Assembly (NCBI GenBank): GCA_020639155.1 | Contig: JACKHF010000002.1 | Span: 682,001 to 746,000, forward strand | Length of the DNA stretch: 64,000 bases | Source: Phycisphaeraceae bacterium | GTDB taxonomy: Bacteria; Planctomycetota; Phycisphaerae; Phycisphaerales; UBA1924 | Reading direction: 5' to 3' | Shown: piece after piece, positions 36,168 to 45,495 of the stretch | Layout of the letters: each line of letters opens with the position of its first letter | How positions within the stretch are numbered: position 1 is the first letter of the stretch | Position numbers and translations under genes: made by a program | The notes under the pieces: generated by a model | What the model saw: the letters and a program-made list of their open reading frames with translations, nothing else | Told to the model about the DNA's origin: nothing | Databases searched by the model: none

Positions 36168-36372
36168 ATCGTGATGTTCCTCAGCAGTTCGCGTGGAATG
36201 ATCGAAATGCGCCAATACCGAGCGGCATCGGGCCTCCGGATCACAGCCCGGAGAAGGGCCCCAAGGATATGCCGAGGCCGCATCAGAGCCAAGTCATAGA
36301 TCTGTGAAACGGGGTAGTTTCTCGGGCTCAATCAGCCCAAAGTCTTCACCGAGAGAGACGGCATACGTCATG

Positions 36373-36399
36373 AAAAAACCGCCCACTTGCTGTGGACGG
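36373..36399 (-). terminator. Terminator after the PilZ gene
   Basis: CCGCCCAC (36379-36386) pairs with GTGGACGG (36392-36399) with one mismatch. On the minus strand six T follow. It separates the PilZ gene from atpD. Confidence 0.75.
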
Positions 36400-36422
36400 T
36401 GCATCGCGTTCCCCGTTGTGGC

Positions 36423-36791
36423 TCAGTGCTGACGGAGTGACGAACGGGCCACCTCGCCCAGCTTGTGACGAAGGTCATCGTCGACATCTATAAACTTCAC
36501 TGCGATCCGCCATCGCATAAATCCGGATCGCTCAAGGCGTACCACCTCAGCTGGAACCTGTACCAACCCTACGGGCCCGACCAGTGTCACCATGAGCTTC
36601 TTGCCGGGTTTCATCCCCGATTTACCCTGACGCTCTACCAACATGCCACCACAGGACAGGTTGATCACCTCGCCAAGCGAACTGCCTAGCTCACCAATGT
36701 GCAGGCGACCCGTGATCCGACGATCGTCAGGTGCTTCATCCTTGGGGCCTACCTCGTGCAGGCCGGCTCGAATTTGTGACAAGTAACCCAC
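36423..36791 (-). CDS. PilZ-domain protein, candidate c-di-GMP receptor
   Basis: 122 residues. An N-terminal DDRRITGR arginine cluster and NLSCGGMLVE (the DxSxxG-type motif) are the PilZ c-di-GMP binding signature, though the usual Asp is Asn. The rest is the beta-barrel with WRIAVKFIDVDD. PilZ proteins control motility or exopolysaccharide; the target is unknown. Its start is GTG, with no strong Shine-Dalgarno. Confidence 0.85.
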   Translation of the reverse strand: MGYLSQIRAGLHEVGPKDEAPDDRRITGRLHIGELGSSLGEVINLSCGGMLVERQGKSGMKPGKKLMVTLVGPVGLVQVPAEVVRLERSGFMRWRIAVKFIDVDDDLRHKLGEVARSSLRQH

Positions 36792-37014
36792 GATCTGCCC
36801 ATCGGAAATGTGGACGTGTGACTTGACTGCTCTGACAGAAGTTTCTCCATCGAGCTGTCCAGAAGACGTTTTTCAACGATACCGCAGGCTCATCTGTGAG
36901 CAATCAGGTCCCATACACAGTATTGAAGCATCCAGAGAAACAACTGGCCAGAGCTGGCCCGACTTGCTGATGAATGAAATCCGGATGTGATTCAGACCAT
37001 CACTACACTGCGTC

Positions 37015-38262
37015 ATGGGAATGCCGACACCCCGCAAACTCGTCCCCGACAGCATCGCCTGGGCAGTGTTCCTCGCATGCTCATGGACATGGTGCATCGG
37101 GATGATCCTCCCGACATTGATGCTGCGCGATGGTGGGATCGGCGGGTATCTGATCTTTCTGATTCCCAATGCGATCGGGGCAGCTGCGATGGGCTGGGTG
37201 CTGCGCCGGGACGACCAGAGCTTCCGATTCGTTGCAAACCATGAGCTTGCATGTCGGGCGTTCTCGTGGATCACCATCCTGTTCCATGTGTTCGCGATCG
37301 CGTGGCTGTCGACCATGCTCCCGCTGGTATCTCTGCTGGTTGCATCGTTCGTTGTGCTCGCTGTACACATTCTTCTGTGGAGTCAGGGGACCTGTCTGCG
37401 TCGTGCTGGCTTTATTGTGTTTCTTGCATCCATCTGCCTTGCGCTGATCTATCTCGTCAATCCAGCACCATCGAGACCCACTTGGCCTAACGGCGCGTCC
37501 ATGCCAGCCGATTTCTGGATTCTTGCGCTCGTTTGCGTCTTTGGGTTTGCACTGTGCCCGTATCTCGATCTGACATTCCATCGCGTGCGTCAGTCCGAGG
37601 GCCCGCACGCGTCCAAGGTCTCATTCACCGTTGGATTTTGCGTCTTCTTTGTGATGATGATGGTGTTCTCGTTCATGTACTCAGGCTGGCTTGAGAGCGT
37701 CGTGAGTCTGCCACAAGCAGAGGGTAATCCAAAGCGGTTTGGGCTGATCGCACCGACACTCTTCGCAACACACTTCGGGTTGCAGGCGTGGTTCACGATT
37801 CGTGCGCACACCCGCGAGCTTGCGCGAACCGATGCAACGCCCAGAGCGCTCACAGCATCACACTCACAGACGTGGCTGGTGGTATTTGCAGTGGTTGTCG
37901 CGATCTCACTCGCAGCGATATCCCGATATCCGCATGGCTTTGCAGATCTTTCCTTCGGCGAGGTTGGGTATCGCGTTCTTCTCGGGTTTTATGGGCTTGT
38001 GTTCCCGGCGTACATGCTGATTGTCGCGCTCCCCGCGGGCGGGTTTGGAAAGCAGGCAACCGGCTCTCACCCACTCGGAGCACGGATGATCATGTTTGCT
38101 GTTGCTGTCGGAGGTGCGTCGCCGTTTTATTTCTTCGGGTTCGTCCAGCGTGACGAATCGCTGCTCGCACCGGGCCTTGCGATTGTCATTGCAAGCCGCG
38201 TCTTCCTGCCAGTGATGAGCCGAATCATCGGTCAGCATGAGTCCGCATCAACCAGCGTGTGA
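37015..38262 (+). CDS. Multi-pass membrane protein, function unknown
   Basis: 415 residues with roughly ten membrane helices. The first part, TWCIGMILPTLMLRDGGIGGYLIF and PNAIGAAAMGWVLR, resembles the start of Na+/solute symporters, but the rest has no signature I recognise. The start could be the ATG at 37015 or at 37021. It converges with queG and overlaps it by 15 bp. Judged by eye it is a transporter-like protein; no substrate can be named. Confidence 0.72.
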   Translation: MGMPTPRKLVPDSIAWAVFLACSWTWCIGMILPTLMLRDGGIGGYLIFLIPNAIGAAAMGWVLRRDDQSFRFVANHELACRAFSWITILFHVFAIAWLSTMLPLVSLLVASFVVLAVHILLWSQGTCLRRAGFIVFLASICLALIYLVNPAPSRPTWPNGASMPADFWILALVCVFGFALCPYLDLTFHRVRQSEGPHASKVSFTVGFCVFFVMMMVFSFMYSGWLESVVSLPQAEGNPKRFGLIAPTLFATHFGLQAWFTIRAHTRELARTDATPRALTASHSQTWLVVFAVVVAISLAAISRYPHGFADLSFGEVGYRVLLGFYGLVFPAYMLIVALPAGGFGKQATGSHPLGARMIMFAVAVGGASPFYFFGFVQRDESLLAPGLAIVIASRVFLPVMSRIIGQHESASTSV

Positions 38263-39336
38263 GAGCAAGTGTTGAGCTGTCTGGCGTGTGAGTTCGGGCT
38301 CATCCTCGCTCGCTGCGAGTTGTTGTAATGTCTTCACAAACTTCGCTCTATCTGTCGTCTGATCTGTAGCGAGAATCAGCATCGCATTCCGTTTGAGCAT
38401 GCCAAGGCTTGCGCGCGTCATCGAGCTTCCCGCAAGCGCACTGACTCGATCAGACTCAGACCAGGCGAGCACAACGAATGGATCAAATGACTGGCGACTT
38501 GACTGGTACGCATCGTTCGGCGCGATCTGCGATTTTCCCAAGCCCATCGGCGAGTTGTGCGGGCACACATCCATGCAGATATCGCATCCAAACAACCAGC
38601 CATTGAGCTGCGCCTGCAAACTCCCATCGATTGCATTTCGCTGCTCGATTGTCAGATACGAGATGCATCTGCTCGCGTCGAGCGCGTACGGCGTGATGGC
38701 ATCGGTCGGGCACGCGTCGATACATCGTGTGCACGATCCGCAATGGTCGACAATCTGCTTTCGCTGTGGTGTGTGTACAAGGTCGAGTGTGGTGAAGAAT
38801 CCACCAAGAAAGTAGCGGCTGCCCAGTGTCGGATGAATGAGCAGGGTGTGCTTGCCGATCCATCCGAGCCCCGCCCGCTGCGCCAGTTCGCGTTCCAGCA
38901 CCGGCGCGGTGTCCACAAACGCCCGATGCTCATGCCCTGTATGCGCCTCTCGCAATACATCGCAGATCGCATGCAAACGCTTTCTGATAACCTTGTGGTA
39001 GTCCCGTCCCTGTGCGTACCGCGCAACCCTGCCAGCACCAGAATGCAAGGGCAGCGATGGTTCCTGCCTGTTTGCGTACAGATCCGCCACAACCACAGCG
39101 CATCGTGCGTTCTCAATCATGTATGCCGGATGCAGACGCAGATCGACGTTTCGGGCAAGATATGACATTGCGCCGTGCTTGCCACTATCGATCCAGTTGT
39201 TGTAGAAATTGATGTGCTCTGACGGCTCAAGCGAACTCACACCCGCGAGCGCAAAGCCGTGGTCAATACACATTTCGAGCACACGCTGCGTCAGATGCTC
39301 GCGATCATGCTGTGTGGTGTGCTCGCTGGATGACAT
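38248..39336 (-). CDS. queG: Epoxyqueuosine reductase
   Basis: 362 residues. Performs the last step of queuosine synthesis in tRNA, reducing epoxyqueuosine with cobalamin and two 4Fe-4S clusters. The cluster motifs CGSCTRCIDACPT and CDICMDVCPHN are present, and KRLHAICD, ERELAQRAGLGWIGKHT are family signatures. The next gene upstream, an isomerase, ends 3 bp before this start, so they are co-transcribed. GTGG context at the start is weak. Confidence 0.95.
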   Translation of the reverse strand: MSSSEHTTQHDREHLTQRVLEMCIDHGFALAGVSSLEPSEHINFYNNWIDSGKHGAMSYLARNVDLRLHPAYMIENARCAVVVADLYANRQEPSLPLHSGAGRVARYAQGRDYHKVIRKRLHAICDVLREAHTGHEHRAFVDTAPVLERELAQRAGLGWIGKHTLLIHPTLGSRYFLGGFFTTLDLVHTPQRKQIVDHCGSCTRCIDACPTDAITPYALDASRCISYLTIEQRNAIDGSLQAQLNGWLFGCDICMDVCPHNSPMGLGKSQIAPNDAYQSSRQSFDPFVVLAWSESDRVSALAGSSMTRASLGMLKRNAMLILATDQTTDRAKFVKTLQQLAASEDEPELTRQTAQHLLSHAG

Positions 39337-39339
39337 AAG

Positions 39340-40179
39340 TTACGCCGACATGGCGCTGCCCGCGTGGAGCGCTCGACGAATCGACGTTGCTGCATCTGTC
39401 AGCACACGCTCAACTGCGCCCTTATCCGTTGCAAAGTGCGTGGAATCATGCTCAACAACAATCCACGCATTTGCTGGCAGTCCGGTGATCGCGGCATTCC
39501 ACTGGCCCATCGAGAAATCCGGCATGACAGGCGCGTTGTGATCAACCTCGCGCACTTTCAGCATTGCAAGCCTATTGCCGAGCATGGTCACACCCGCATC
39601 CGGCGATTCGCCACCCCGCAACGCAACCGCTGCGGAATACGAGGCGCAGAGGAGCGGGCTCTGGATCGTGTCGAGGATGTCCATCAGCGATGATGCGGTG
39701 ATGTAGTCGCCACCGTTCTCGATCGAGACACGCACACCCGTTTTGTCGGCGTGATCTACGACCTTTGCAAGACGATTGCAGATGCGCTTAGTGGTTTTCG
39801 CCAGCGACTCACCACCGGAACGATGGAAACCAAACACACGCACAAGTGGGCACTCGAGCGATGACGCAAGATCGATCATCCGCTTCGCCTGGCGAACCGT
39901 CTTCTCCTGATCGCCAATCACAGTCCCAACCACCGGCGGATTGATTGGCTGATCAAATGTGAGATTGGTTGCGATTGAAGCAATCGTCACGCCCCGTGAT
40001 TGCGCTGCTTCAAACACCTTGCCTGTTGCAGACTGGGCAGGATCGGACATGATGTCTGACATGCCATAGCCAGCGGTGCGAAGTTCGACACCCTGATATC
40101 CGGATGCGACAGCAGCACGTATCACGTGGTCGATCTTCCATTCGGGGCAAGCAAGAGTTGAAAAGGCGAGTTTCGGCAT
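39340..40179 (-). CDS. Sugar phosphate isomerase/epimerase (TIM barrel)
   Basis: 279 residues. FSTLACPEWKIDHVIRAAVASGYQGVELR at the start and VSIENGGDYITASSLMDIL near the middle are the AP-endonuclease-2-like xylose isomerase fold. The C-terminal part has NAWIVVEHD. Substrate is not evident. ATG 40179 has AAGGA 9 nt upstream; the frame continues to 40263. It is in an operon with queG (3 bp gap). Confidence 0.85.
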   Translation of the reverse strand: MPKLAFSTLACPEWKIDHVIRAAVASGYQGVELRTAGYGMSDIMSDPAQSATGKVFEAAQSRGVTIASIATNLTFDQPINPPVVGTVIGDQEKTVRQAKRMIDLASSLECPLVRVFGFHRSGGESLAKTTKRICNRLAKVVDHADKTGVRVSIENGGDYITASSLMDILDTIQSPLLCASYSAAVALRGGESPDAGVTMLGNRLAMLKVREVDHNAPVMPDFSMGQWNAAITGLPANAWIVVEHDSTHFATDKGAVERVLTDAATSIRRALHAGSAMSA

Positions 40180-40394
40180 GGATCGCATCCTTCGTCGAGA
40201 GATGTTCACTGTCTGGCAGGATAATCCTAGCCCACACCGCACGAAAAAGGCGTTCGCTCCCACGTGTCAATCATTGCCTGAGAGGTCAACAAAGTTCATG
40301 CGTAATCGGTACAACCGGTTCATATAGCGGGAACCCACACCAGCACACTCACATTCGGCGTGCTTTCGAGCCTGATCTATGCACCAATACAGGT

Positions 40395-40625
40395 ATGACC
40401 TTTGCGGTTCGCTCATGCCAATCCCGCATTCGATGCCTTTGGCCCGCCCTGCTCGGGATTGGACTCGCCTCGATTCTCTCGGGATGCGGCGCTACACAAC
40501 GGGAGCATCTTCTGAGATCACACAATGCATCTATCAAGGTCACAACTGCGACTGAATACGTATCGGAGCAGAATGAAACCCAAGCCCCTGAACTGGCTTT
40601 TTACCTCCAGCAGACACCCGAGTAA
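40395..40625 (+). CDS. Small putative lipoprotein
   Basis: 76 residues. Signal peptide with a lipobox, LGIGLASILSGCGATQ (cysteine ~27), then a short charged tail. No family is recognisable. A longer frame opens at 40104 but overlaps the isomerase start region; the ATG at 40395 is the first to give the signal peptide. It has no strong Shine-Dalgarno. It lies between two divergent/codirectional genes, 92 bp before kynA. Confidence 0.5.
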   Translation: MTFAVRSCQSRIRCLWPALLGIGLASILSGCGATQREHLLRSHNASIKVTTATEYVSEQNETQAPELAFYLQQTPE

Positions 40626-40716
40626 ACGACTGCGAACAAATCTCATTCTTCACAAGGCAACTGTGCGTGCGTGTTGAACTGTCTACGCTGGTGCTGCATT
40701 TGCAGGAGACCAGCCT

Positions 40717-41577
40717 ATGTCACAACGCGAGATCGAATCGAGTATCCATACAGATCTTGAGAACAGGATGACCTACTGGGGCTATCTGCAGCTTGATCGT
40801 GTGCTCAGCGCACAGAACCCGCTCTCAAACCCCACGCATCATGATGAGACGCTCTTCATTATCCAGCACCAGACAAGCGAACTCTGGATGAAGCTGATTA
40901 TCCACGAGTTAGCAGCAGCCATAGAGCACATCCGCAACGATCGGCTTGAGCCCTGCTTCAAGATTCTGGCTCGCGTGAAACAGATCCAGCTGCAACTGAC
41001 TAATCAATGGACGGTGCTGACGACAATGACACCGAGCGAATATCTGGAGTTCCGCCATGTGTTGGGACACGCCAGTGGCTTCCAGTCATATCAGTACCGA
41101 ATGATCGACTTCATGCTGGGCAACAAGGACCATCGCATGATGAAACTGTTCGAGCATGACACGCATGTCTATCCAAAGGTGAATCACGCGTTTACCCAGC
41201 CAAGCATCTACGACGAGTTTCTGAGATATCTTCGTCGTCGTGGGCACGACGTACCCGATGATATCATCAACCGCGACGTGACCCTGCGTCATAACACGTC
41301 CCCCGAGATCGTCCGGGTCTTTACAAACATCTACGAACATTATCGCGCGCATTGGGATGCATACGAGATGGCAGAAAAGCTGGTCGACGTTGATGAGCAG
41401 GCAGCGCTCTGGCGGTTCAGACATGTCAAGGTTGTCGAGCGGATCATCGGGTTTAAGCAGGGCACCGGCGGGAGCAGCGGCGTGAAGTTCCTTCGAGGCG
41501 TCGTCGACCACCAGTATTTTCCAGAGTTGTGGCAGGTACGCACCGAACTCAAGCAGCCACACCCGCAACAGGACTGA
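40717..41577 (+). CDS. kynA: Tryptophan 2,3-dioxygenase
   Basis: 286 residues. Opens the indole ring of tryptophan to N-formylkynurenine using heme and oxygen. FIIQHQTSELWMKLIIHEL (the catalytic His region), FRHVLGHASGFQSYQYRMID and the C-terminal GTGGSSGVKFL are the signatures. GGAGA lies 9 nt before the ATG. No other kynurenine-pathway gene is adjacent. It converges with the glycosyltransferase gene, 19 bp away. Confidence 0.96.
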   Translation: MSQREIESSIHTDLENRMTYWGYLQLDRVLSAQNPLSNPTHHDETLFIIQHQTSELWMKLIIHELAAAIEHIRNDRLEPCFKILARVKQIQLQLTNQWTVLTTMTPSEYLEFRHVLGHASGFQSYQYRMIDFMLGNKDHRMMKLFEHDTHVYPKVNHAFTQPSIYDEFLRYLRRRGHDVPDDIINRDVTLRHNTSPEIVRVFTNIYEHYRAHWDAYEMAEKLVDVDEQAALWRFRHVKVVERIIGFKQGTGGSSGVKFLRGVVDHQYFPELWQVRTELKQPHPQQD

Positions 41578-41596
41578 ACTGCTCCGACCTGACTGA

Positions 41597-42709
41597 CTAC
41601 GCGCTTGTATCCATCTTGAGTGAGCCAGACGATGTCAGCCACTCATAGGTGTCAAGAACACCTGCTGTATGTGTGCTTGCTTTGTGCTCCTGTGCAACAT
41701 ACTCACGAGCGCTTCGCGCAGTTGCTCGCGCACGCTCAGGATTCGCTAGGATCTCAGCAAGCAGGATGCGCCACGCATTTGTTGAATCATGGCGCACACA
41801 AAGCGATGTTTGGCCGTCACGAAGCATGCCAACAAGGGGATCTTCATGCGCAAGTACGAGCACACCGCTTGCCATCGCATCAAGCATGATCGAGCGATGC
41901 TCGCCGACCGCTTCCGGCACGATCAGTGCATCAGCCTGCAATGCAGGAAGCCGGTCTGCGTCAATATTTGGGACCTGGCTGACTCGATCGGTCAGCCCCA
42001 GCCTTGCGATCACCGGACCAACCGAGGCGTGCCCCGCTGCATCCGCGTCGATCAGCACCAGAAAATCAGCACCGTCTGCCGCGACTGCAGCGCACGCTTC
42101 AATCAACGCAACATAGGCTTGACGCTGCTGACCTGAACCGCCAACAAGTAGTGTCGGCGTCCGCTGCTCTTGAAAGATCGGATGGATCTCCGATGGGCAA
42201 AGGACACCCCACGGCACACATCGCGATGCGATGTCCGGCTTTCGAGATGATGCAAGCCGCGCAATGAGTCTTCGCTGCAACGCTGGATCTGGTGTCAATA
42301 GTGCAACTGAATCGGTTGACATCACCGTTGCGTGCGATGCTGCAACCCGCTGAACGAACGCAGCACTGTTGACTTCTATCGCAATAGCGCAGTTGAAGTG
42401 TTCAGCAAGAAAGAAACCGACAGGAAGCAACTCAAGGCCAAACACATGCACGATGAGCTTTGCTTCATCGTGGACCATCGGCCTGATCTGCTCTGCAAGC
42501 ATCGCCTGGCTGACCGAGCGGAACAGCGAGGGGCGATCGTCATATGGAACCAATCGGGCGAACATGCCCTGCGGCACACGGGCCACCGCTGATGCAGGAG
42601 CAACATGAATCACGTCAACACCTTCGTCAGCAAGTCCAATCTGCAGCCGACGAAGGAGCGCACGCTCTCGAAGCGCCATATCACGATCGGTGAGCAGTAT
42701 AGTTTGCAC
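41597..42709 (-). CDS. Glycosyltransferase, GT4-like
   Basis: 370 residues. A GT-B layout: an N-terminal Rossmann-like part ending near VPWGVLCPSEIHPIF, and a C-terminal donor-binding part with VGGSGQQRQAYVALI, ADALIVPEAVGEHRSIMLDAMASGV (the E-x7-E region). Donor and acceptor are unknown. Its start is GTG with GGAG 6 nt upstream, 18 bp after the oppD-like gene, so it is the last gene of the transporter operon. No membrane helix is evident. Confidence 0.8.
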   Translation of the reverse strand: MQTILLTDRDMALRERALLRRLQIGLADEGVDVIHVAPASAVARVPQGMFARLVPYDDRPSLFRSVSQAMLAEQIRPMVHDEAKLIVHVFGLELLPVGFFLAEHFNCAIAIEVNSAAFVQRVAASHATVMSTDSVALLTPDPALQRRLIARLASSRKPDIASRCVPWGVLCPSEIHPIFQEQRTPTLLVGGSGQQRQAYVALIEACAAVAADGADFLVLIDADAAGHASVGPVIARLGLTDRVSQVPNIDADRLPALQADALIVPEAVGEHRSIMLDAMASGVLVLAHEDPLVGMLRDGQTSLCVRHDSTNAWRILLAEILANPERARATARSAREYVAQEHKASTHTAGVLDTYEWLTSSGSLKMDTSA

Positions 42710-42727
42710 AACTGACTCCGGCGAGCA

Positions 42728-43873
42728 TCAGATTCTGGCACGTGAATCGGCAGATGCGCGGAAGGACAGGTTTGGTACCGGGCTTTTATCGTCTTTCACT
42801 GCTTCCGTGCGCCACACGCCAACCCAGTGACCAGGCGTCGCCTCGCGCAACACGTAGTCGCCTGCAGGCCCGGGTGCCCGCGCGAGGTCTTGGGGCGGCT
42901 GATGCCACGGCCACCAGGGGCGCACGCCTTGCTCAGCGCCCGGCAAACGATGGAACTGCGTCTCATCCCCCACAACCTCGTCGATCGTCTCAAGCCGATC
43001 CAGACGAGCTCCAAGCTTCGGGATGCTCGCAAGGAGACCGTGCGTGTATGGGTGCATCGGATTATCAAACAACTCAAAGACGGGAGCGTACTCAACAACG
43101 CGCCCAGCGTACATCACACACACAACATCCGCATTTTCCGCAACAACACCAAGATCGTGCGTAATAAGCATCACCGCGAGATCACGCGATTGTTTTAGTT
43201 CGGCAATGAGTTCGAGAATCTGCGCCTGAATTGTGACGTCGAGCGCGGTGGTCGGCTCGTCAGCGAGCAGCAGGCGTGGCTTGCACGAGAGCGCCATTGC
43301 GATCATGACACGCTGGCGCATTCCACCGGAGAACTGGTGCGGATACGCCTTGATACGCTTTTCCGGTTCCGGAATGCCCACATCACGCATCACGTCGATT
43401 GCAATCGCCTTTGCTTCATCGTATGAAACGTGCTGATGAAGCAGGATCGCTTCCATGATCTGGTCGCCAACGGTGTAGACCGGATTCAGGCTCGTCATCG
43501 GCTCCTGAAAAATCATCGCGATCTCGTTGCCACGAATCTCCCGCATCTGGGGTTCGTTCAATGTCAGCAGATCGACCTCGTGGTTGTCTTCGCGCTTGAA
43601 GAGAATCCTGCCACGATCAAATCGGCCCGGTGGACGCGGCACAAGTTGGAGAGAACTCATCGCGGTCACACTCTTTCCGCAGCCAGACTCTCCCACCACT
43701 GCGAGTGTCTGCCTCGGAAAGATGCTCATGCGGACGCCATCAACCGCCTGAATACGTGGTCCGGCACCATTATCAAACGAGACCGCAAGATTATCGACTC
43801 GCATAATCGGTGTTGACAGATCAACCTTGCTGTTCGCGCGTGCAGTTGAGGATTGTGTTACTGTTGAACTCAT
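42728..43873 (-). CDS. ABC transporter ATP-binding protein, OppD/DppD type
   Basis: 381 residues. Walker A GESGCGKSVTAMS, Q loop IFQEPMTSLNPV, signature FSGGMRQRVMIAMALS, Walker B LLLADEPTTALDVT. It powers peptide-type import. The C-terminus lacks the family's usual CxxxCP iron-sulfur-like motif and instead ends with a Pro/Trp-rich tail (GVRPWWPWHQPPQD). Only one ATPase gene is present, whereas Opp systems normally have two. ATG 43873 is preferred to the TTG at 43885. Confidence 0.92.
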   Translation of the reverse strand: MSSTVTQSSTARANSKVDLSTPIMRVDNLAVSFDNGAGPRIQAVDGVRMSIFPRQTLAVVGESGCGKSVTAMSSLQLVPRPPGRFDRGRILFKREDNHEVDLLTLNEPQMREIRGNEIAMIFQEPMTSLNPVYTVGDQIMEAILLHQHVSYDEAKAIAIDVMRDVGIPEPEKRIKAYPHQFSGGMRQRVMIAMALSCKPRLLLADEPTTALDVTIQAQILELIAELKQSRDLAVMLITHDLGVVAENADVVCVMYAGRVVEYAPVFELFDNPMHPYTHGLLASIPKLGARLDRLETIDEVVGDETQFHRLPGAEQGVRPWWPWHQPPQDLARAPGPAGDYVLREATPGHWVGVWRTEAVKDDKSPVPNLSFRASADSRARI

Positions 43874-43918
43874 TGATTTTTCCAATCACCAGTCTTTATT
43901 TCATCCAGAGACTCACAC

Positions 43919-45439
43919 TCAGACACGCGCCTTACGCAACTTTGGATCGATTGCGTCACGAAGTGCCTCGCCGATCAGGTTGTAGCTCAGCACAGTAAAG
44001 AAGATCGCTCCACCCGGAAAAATGGCGAGCCACCAGAGGAAATCGCCTGCTTCGCCGGTTGCGTTGTTCAGTAGTTTCCCCCAACTCGGCTGGCCGACCG
44101 GCCCAAGCCCGAGAAAGCTCAGAATCGCCTCAATCAGGATCGCGCTTGCGATCATGAACGATGCTTCCACCAGCACGGGAGTCACGCCGTTCGGCAGCAT
44201 GTGTTTAAACATGATCGCACGCAACGGAAGCCCCACAGCCTTTGCCGACTGGACAAAGTCCTGATTGCGCAGCTTCATGAACTCGGCGCGCGTAAATCGA
44301 GCTGCACCGGTCCACGTGAAGCAGCCGATGATCGCCATCATAACGTAAGTAGAACGCAGTTCCTGCGGTAGCACACCAGCTGCAACAATCAGCAGAAACA
44401 GTACCGGAACGGACATGAACACCTCAAGCACACGGAAGAGCAGCATGTCCACTCCGCCGCCAAAGTACCCCATCAACGCACCCATTGTGATACCAATCAT
44501 GAGCGCCAGACCAGTCGAGACCAGACCGATAGAGATTGACAGTCTCGACGCATGAAGCAACTGCGTCAGCACATCCGCGCCAAGCACATCGGTGCCGAGC
44601 AGGAATGTCGCGTTGCCCATCTCCGGTCTGTAGGTCTCACCCTCTACTGTCGCGATGTCCGTCATTGGAGGTTGATTGAACCATCGTGTGCTCGTCTGAC
44701 CTGGTGAGAACGGAATGAGGGTGTATGTTGCCTGAACCGTACCTTGAGCTTGCTGCTGACGATACTGGAACGTTTCAAGCGGCGTGTCCCATCGCAGTGT
44801 CAACAGTCCAACCGAGCACAGGAACGCAATCCCCACCACTACTCCCCGCAGCGACCATGAACGAAGCATCGGGAGCAGGCTGCACAGAACAGCAGCGCCG
44901 GCTCCGATCATGAGAGCGAGCTTGAAATCTGCGAAGGGACTGTTCTTGAACTTCAGGGCACCCGGCGTGATATTGCGCGTCTTGAAAAACTGCGCATCAA
45001 CAATGCCAGCAGCCACAATAGCGACACCTATCTGAATACCAACCGCAAGCACAATGATCGCGCGCGTTGAACGGGCCAGCGGGATGATTCTCGAAGGCAG
45101 GAGCAGAAAGATTGGGACAAGGATGCCACCAATCATCAGCCCAATGTCAACCGACGACAGGTGTTCGAGCAACGGCGATGATGTCACCATTTTGCCAGTC
45201 TCATCAACCTTCTTCATCAGGAGCGGATGTCCGCTCGCAAGAATCGGTGAGTAGATTGCAAAGAACAGCACAACACCAACCCAGCACATACCGATGACCG
45301 CACCTGGACGCTTGAACACCTGGGACCATGCATCTGCCCAGAACCCCTTTGCCTCCTGCTGACCAATGCCCTGCGCAAGCTGCACACCGGTCACGGATTC
45401 TGGTGCGGGTACAGGAGATGTGCTTGTCTGCTCTGCCAT
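43919..45439 (-). CDS. ABC transporter permease, OppC/DppC type, enlarged
   Basis: 506 residues, against about 300 for DppC. The C-terminal ~250 residues are a normal permease: LGTDVLGADVLTQLLHASR, then QSAKAVGLPLRAIMFKHMLPN (the EAA loop that contacts the ATPase), then SFLGLGPVGQPSWG. Before this there is an extra ~200-residue block with about four more membrane helices. It lies in the operon between the oppB-like gene and the ATPase gene. Confidence 0.9.
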   Translation of the reverse strand: MAEQTSTSPVPAPESVTGVQLAQGIGQQEAKGFWADAWSQVFKRPGAVIGMCWVGVVLFFAIYSPILASGHPLLMKKVDETGKMVTSSPLLEHLSSVDIGLMIGGILVPIFLLLPSRIIPLARSTRAIIVLAVGIQIGVAIVAAGIVDAQFFKTRNITPGALKFKNSPFADFKLALMIGAGAAVLCSLLPMLRSWSLRGVVVGIAFLCSVGLLTLRWDTPLETFQYRQQQAQGTVQATYTLIPFSPGQTSTRWFNQPPMTDIATVEGETYRPEMGNATFLLGTDVLGADVLTQLLHASRLSISIGLVSTGLALMIGITMGALMGYFGGGVDMLLFRVLEVFMSVPVLFLLIVAAGVLPQELRSTYVMMAIIGCFTWTGAARFTRAEFMKLRNQDFVQSAKAVGLPLRAIMFKHMLPNGVTPVLVEASFMIASAILIEAILSFLGLGPVGQPSWGKLLNNATGEAGDFLWWLAIFPGGAIFFTVLSYNLIGEALRDAIDPKLRKARV

Positions 45440-45495
45440 GTCTGGTACGAAAACTCCTCACGTATTCGATTCATTCAGAAGCGGTTTCAACGCAA

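Noticed and set aside
40104..40394. N-terminal extension of the small lipoprotein frame
   Set aside because: It overlaps the start of the isomerase gene antisense and would bury the signal peptide in the middle of the protein.
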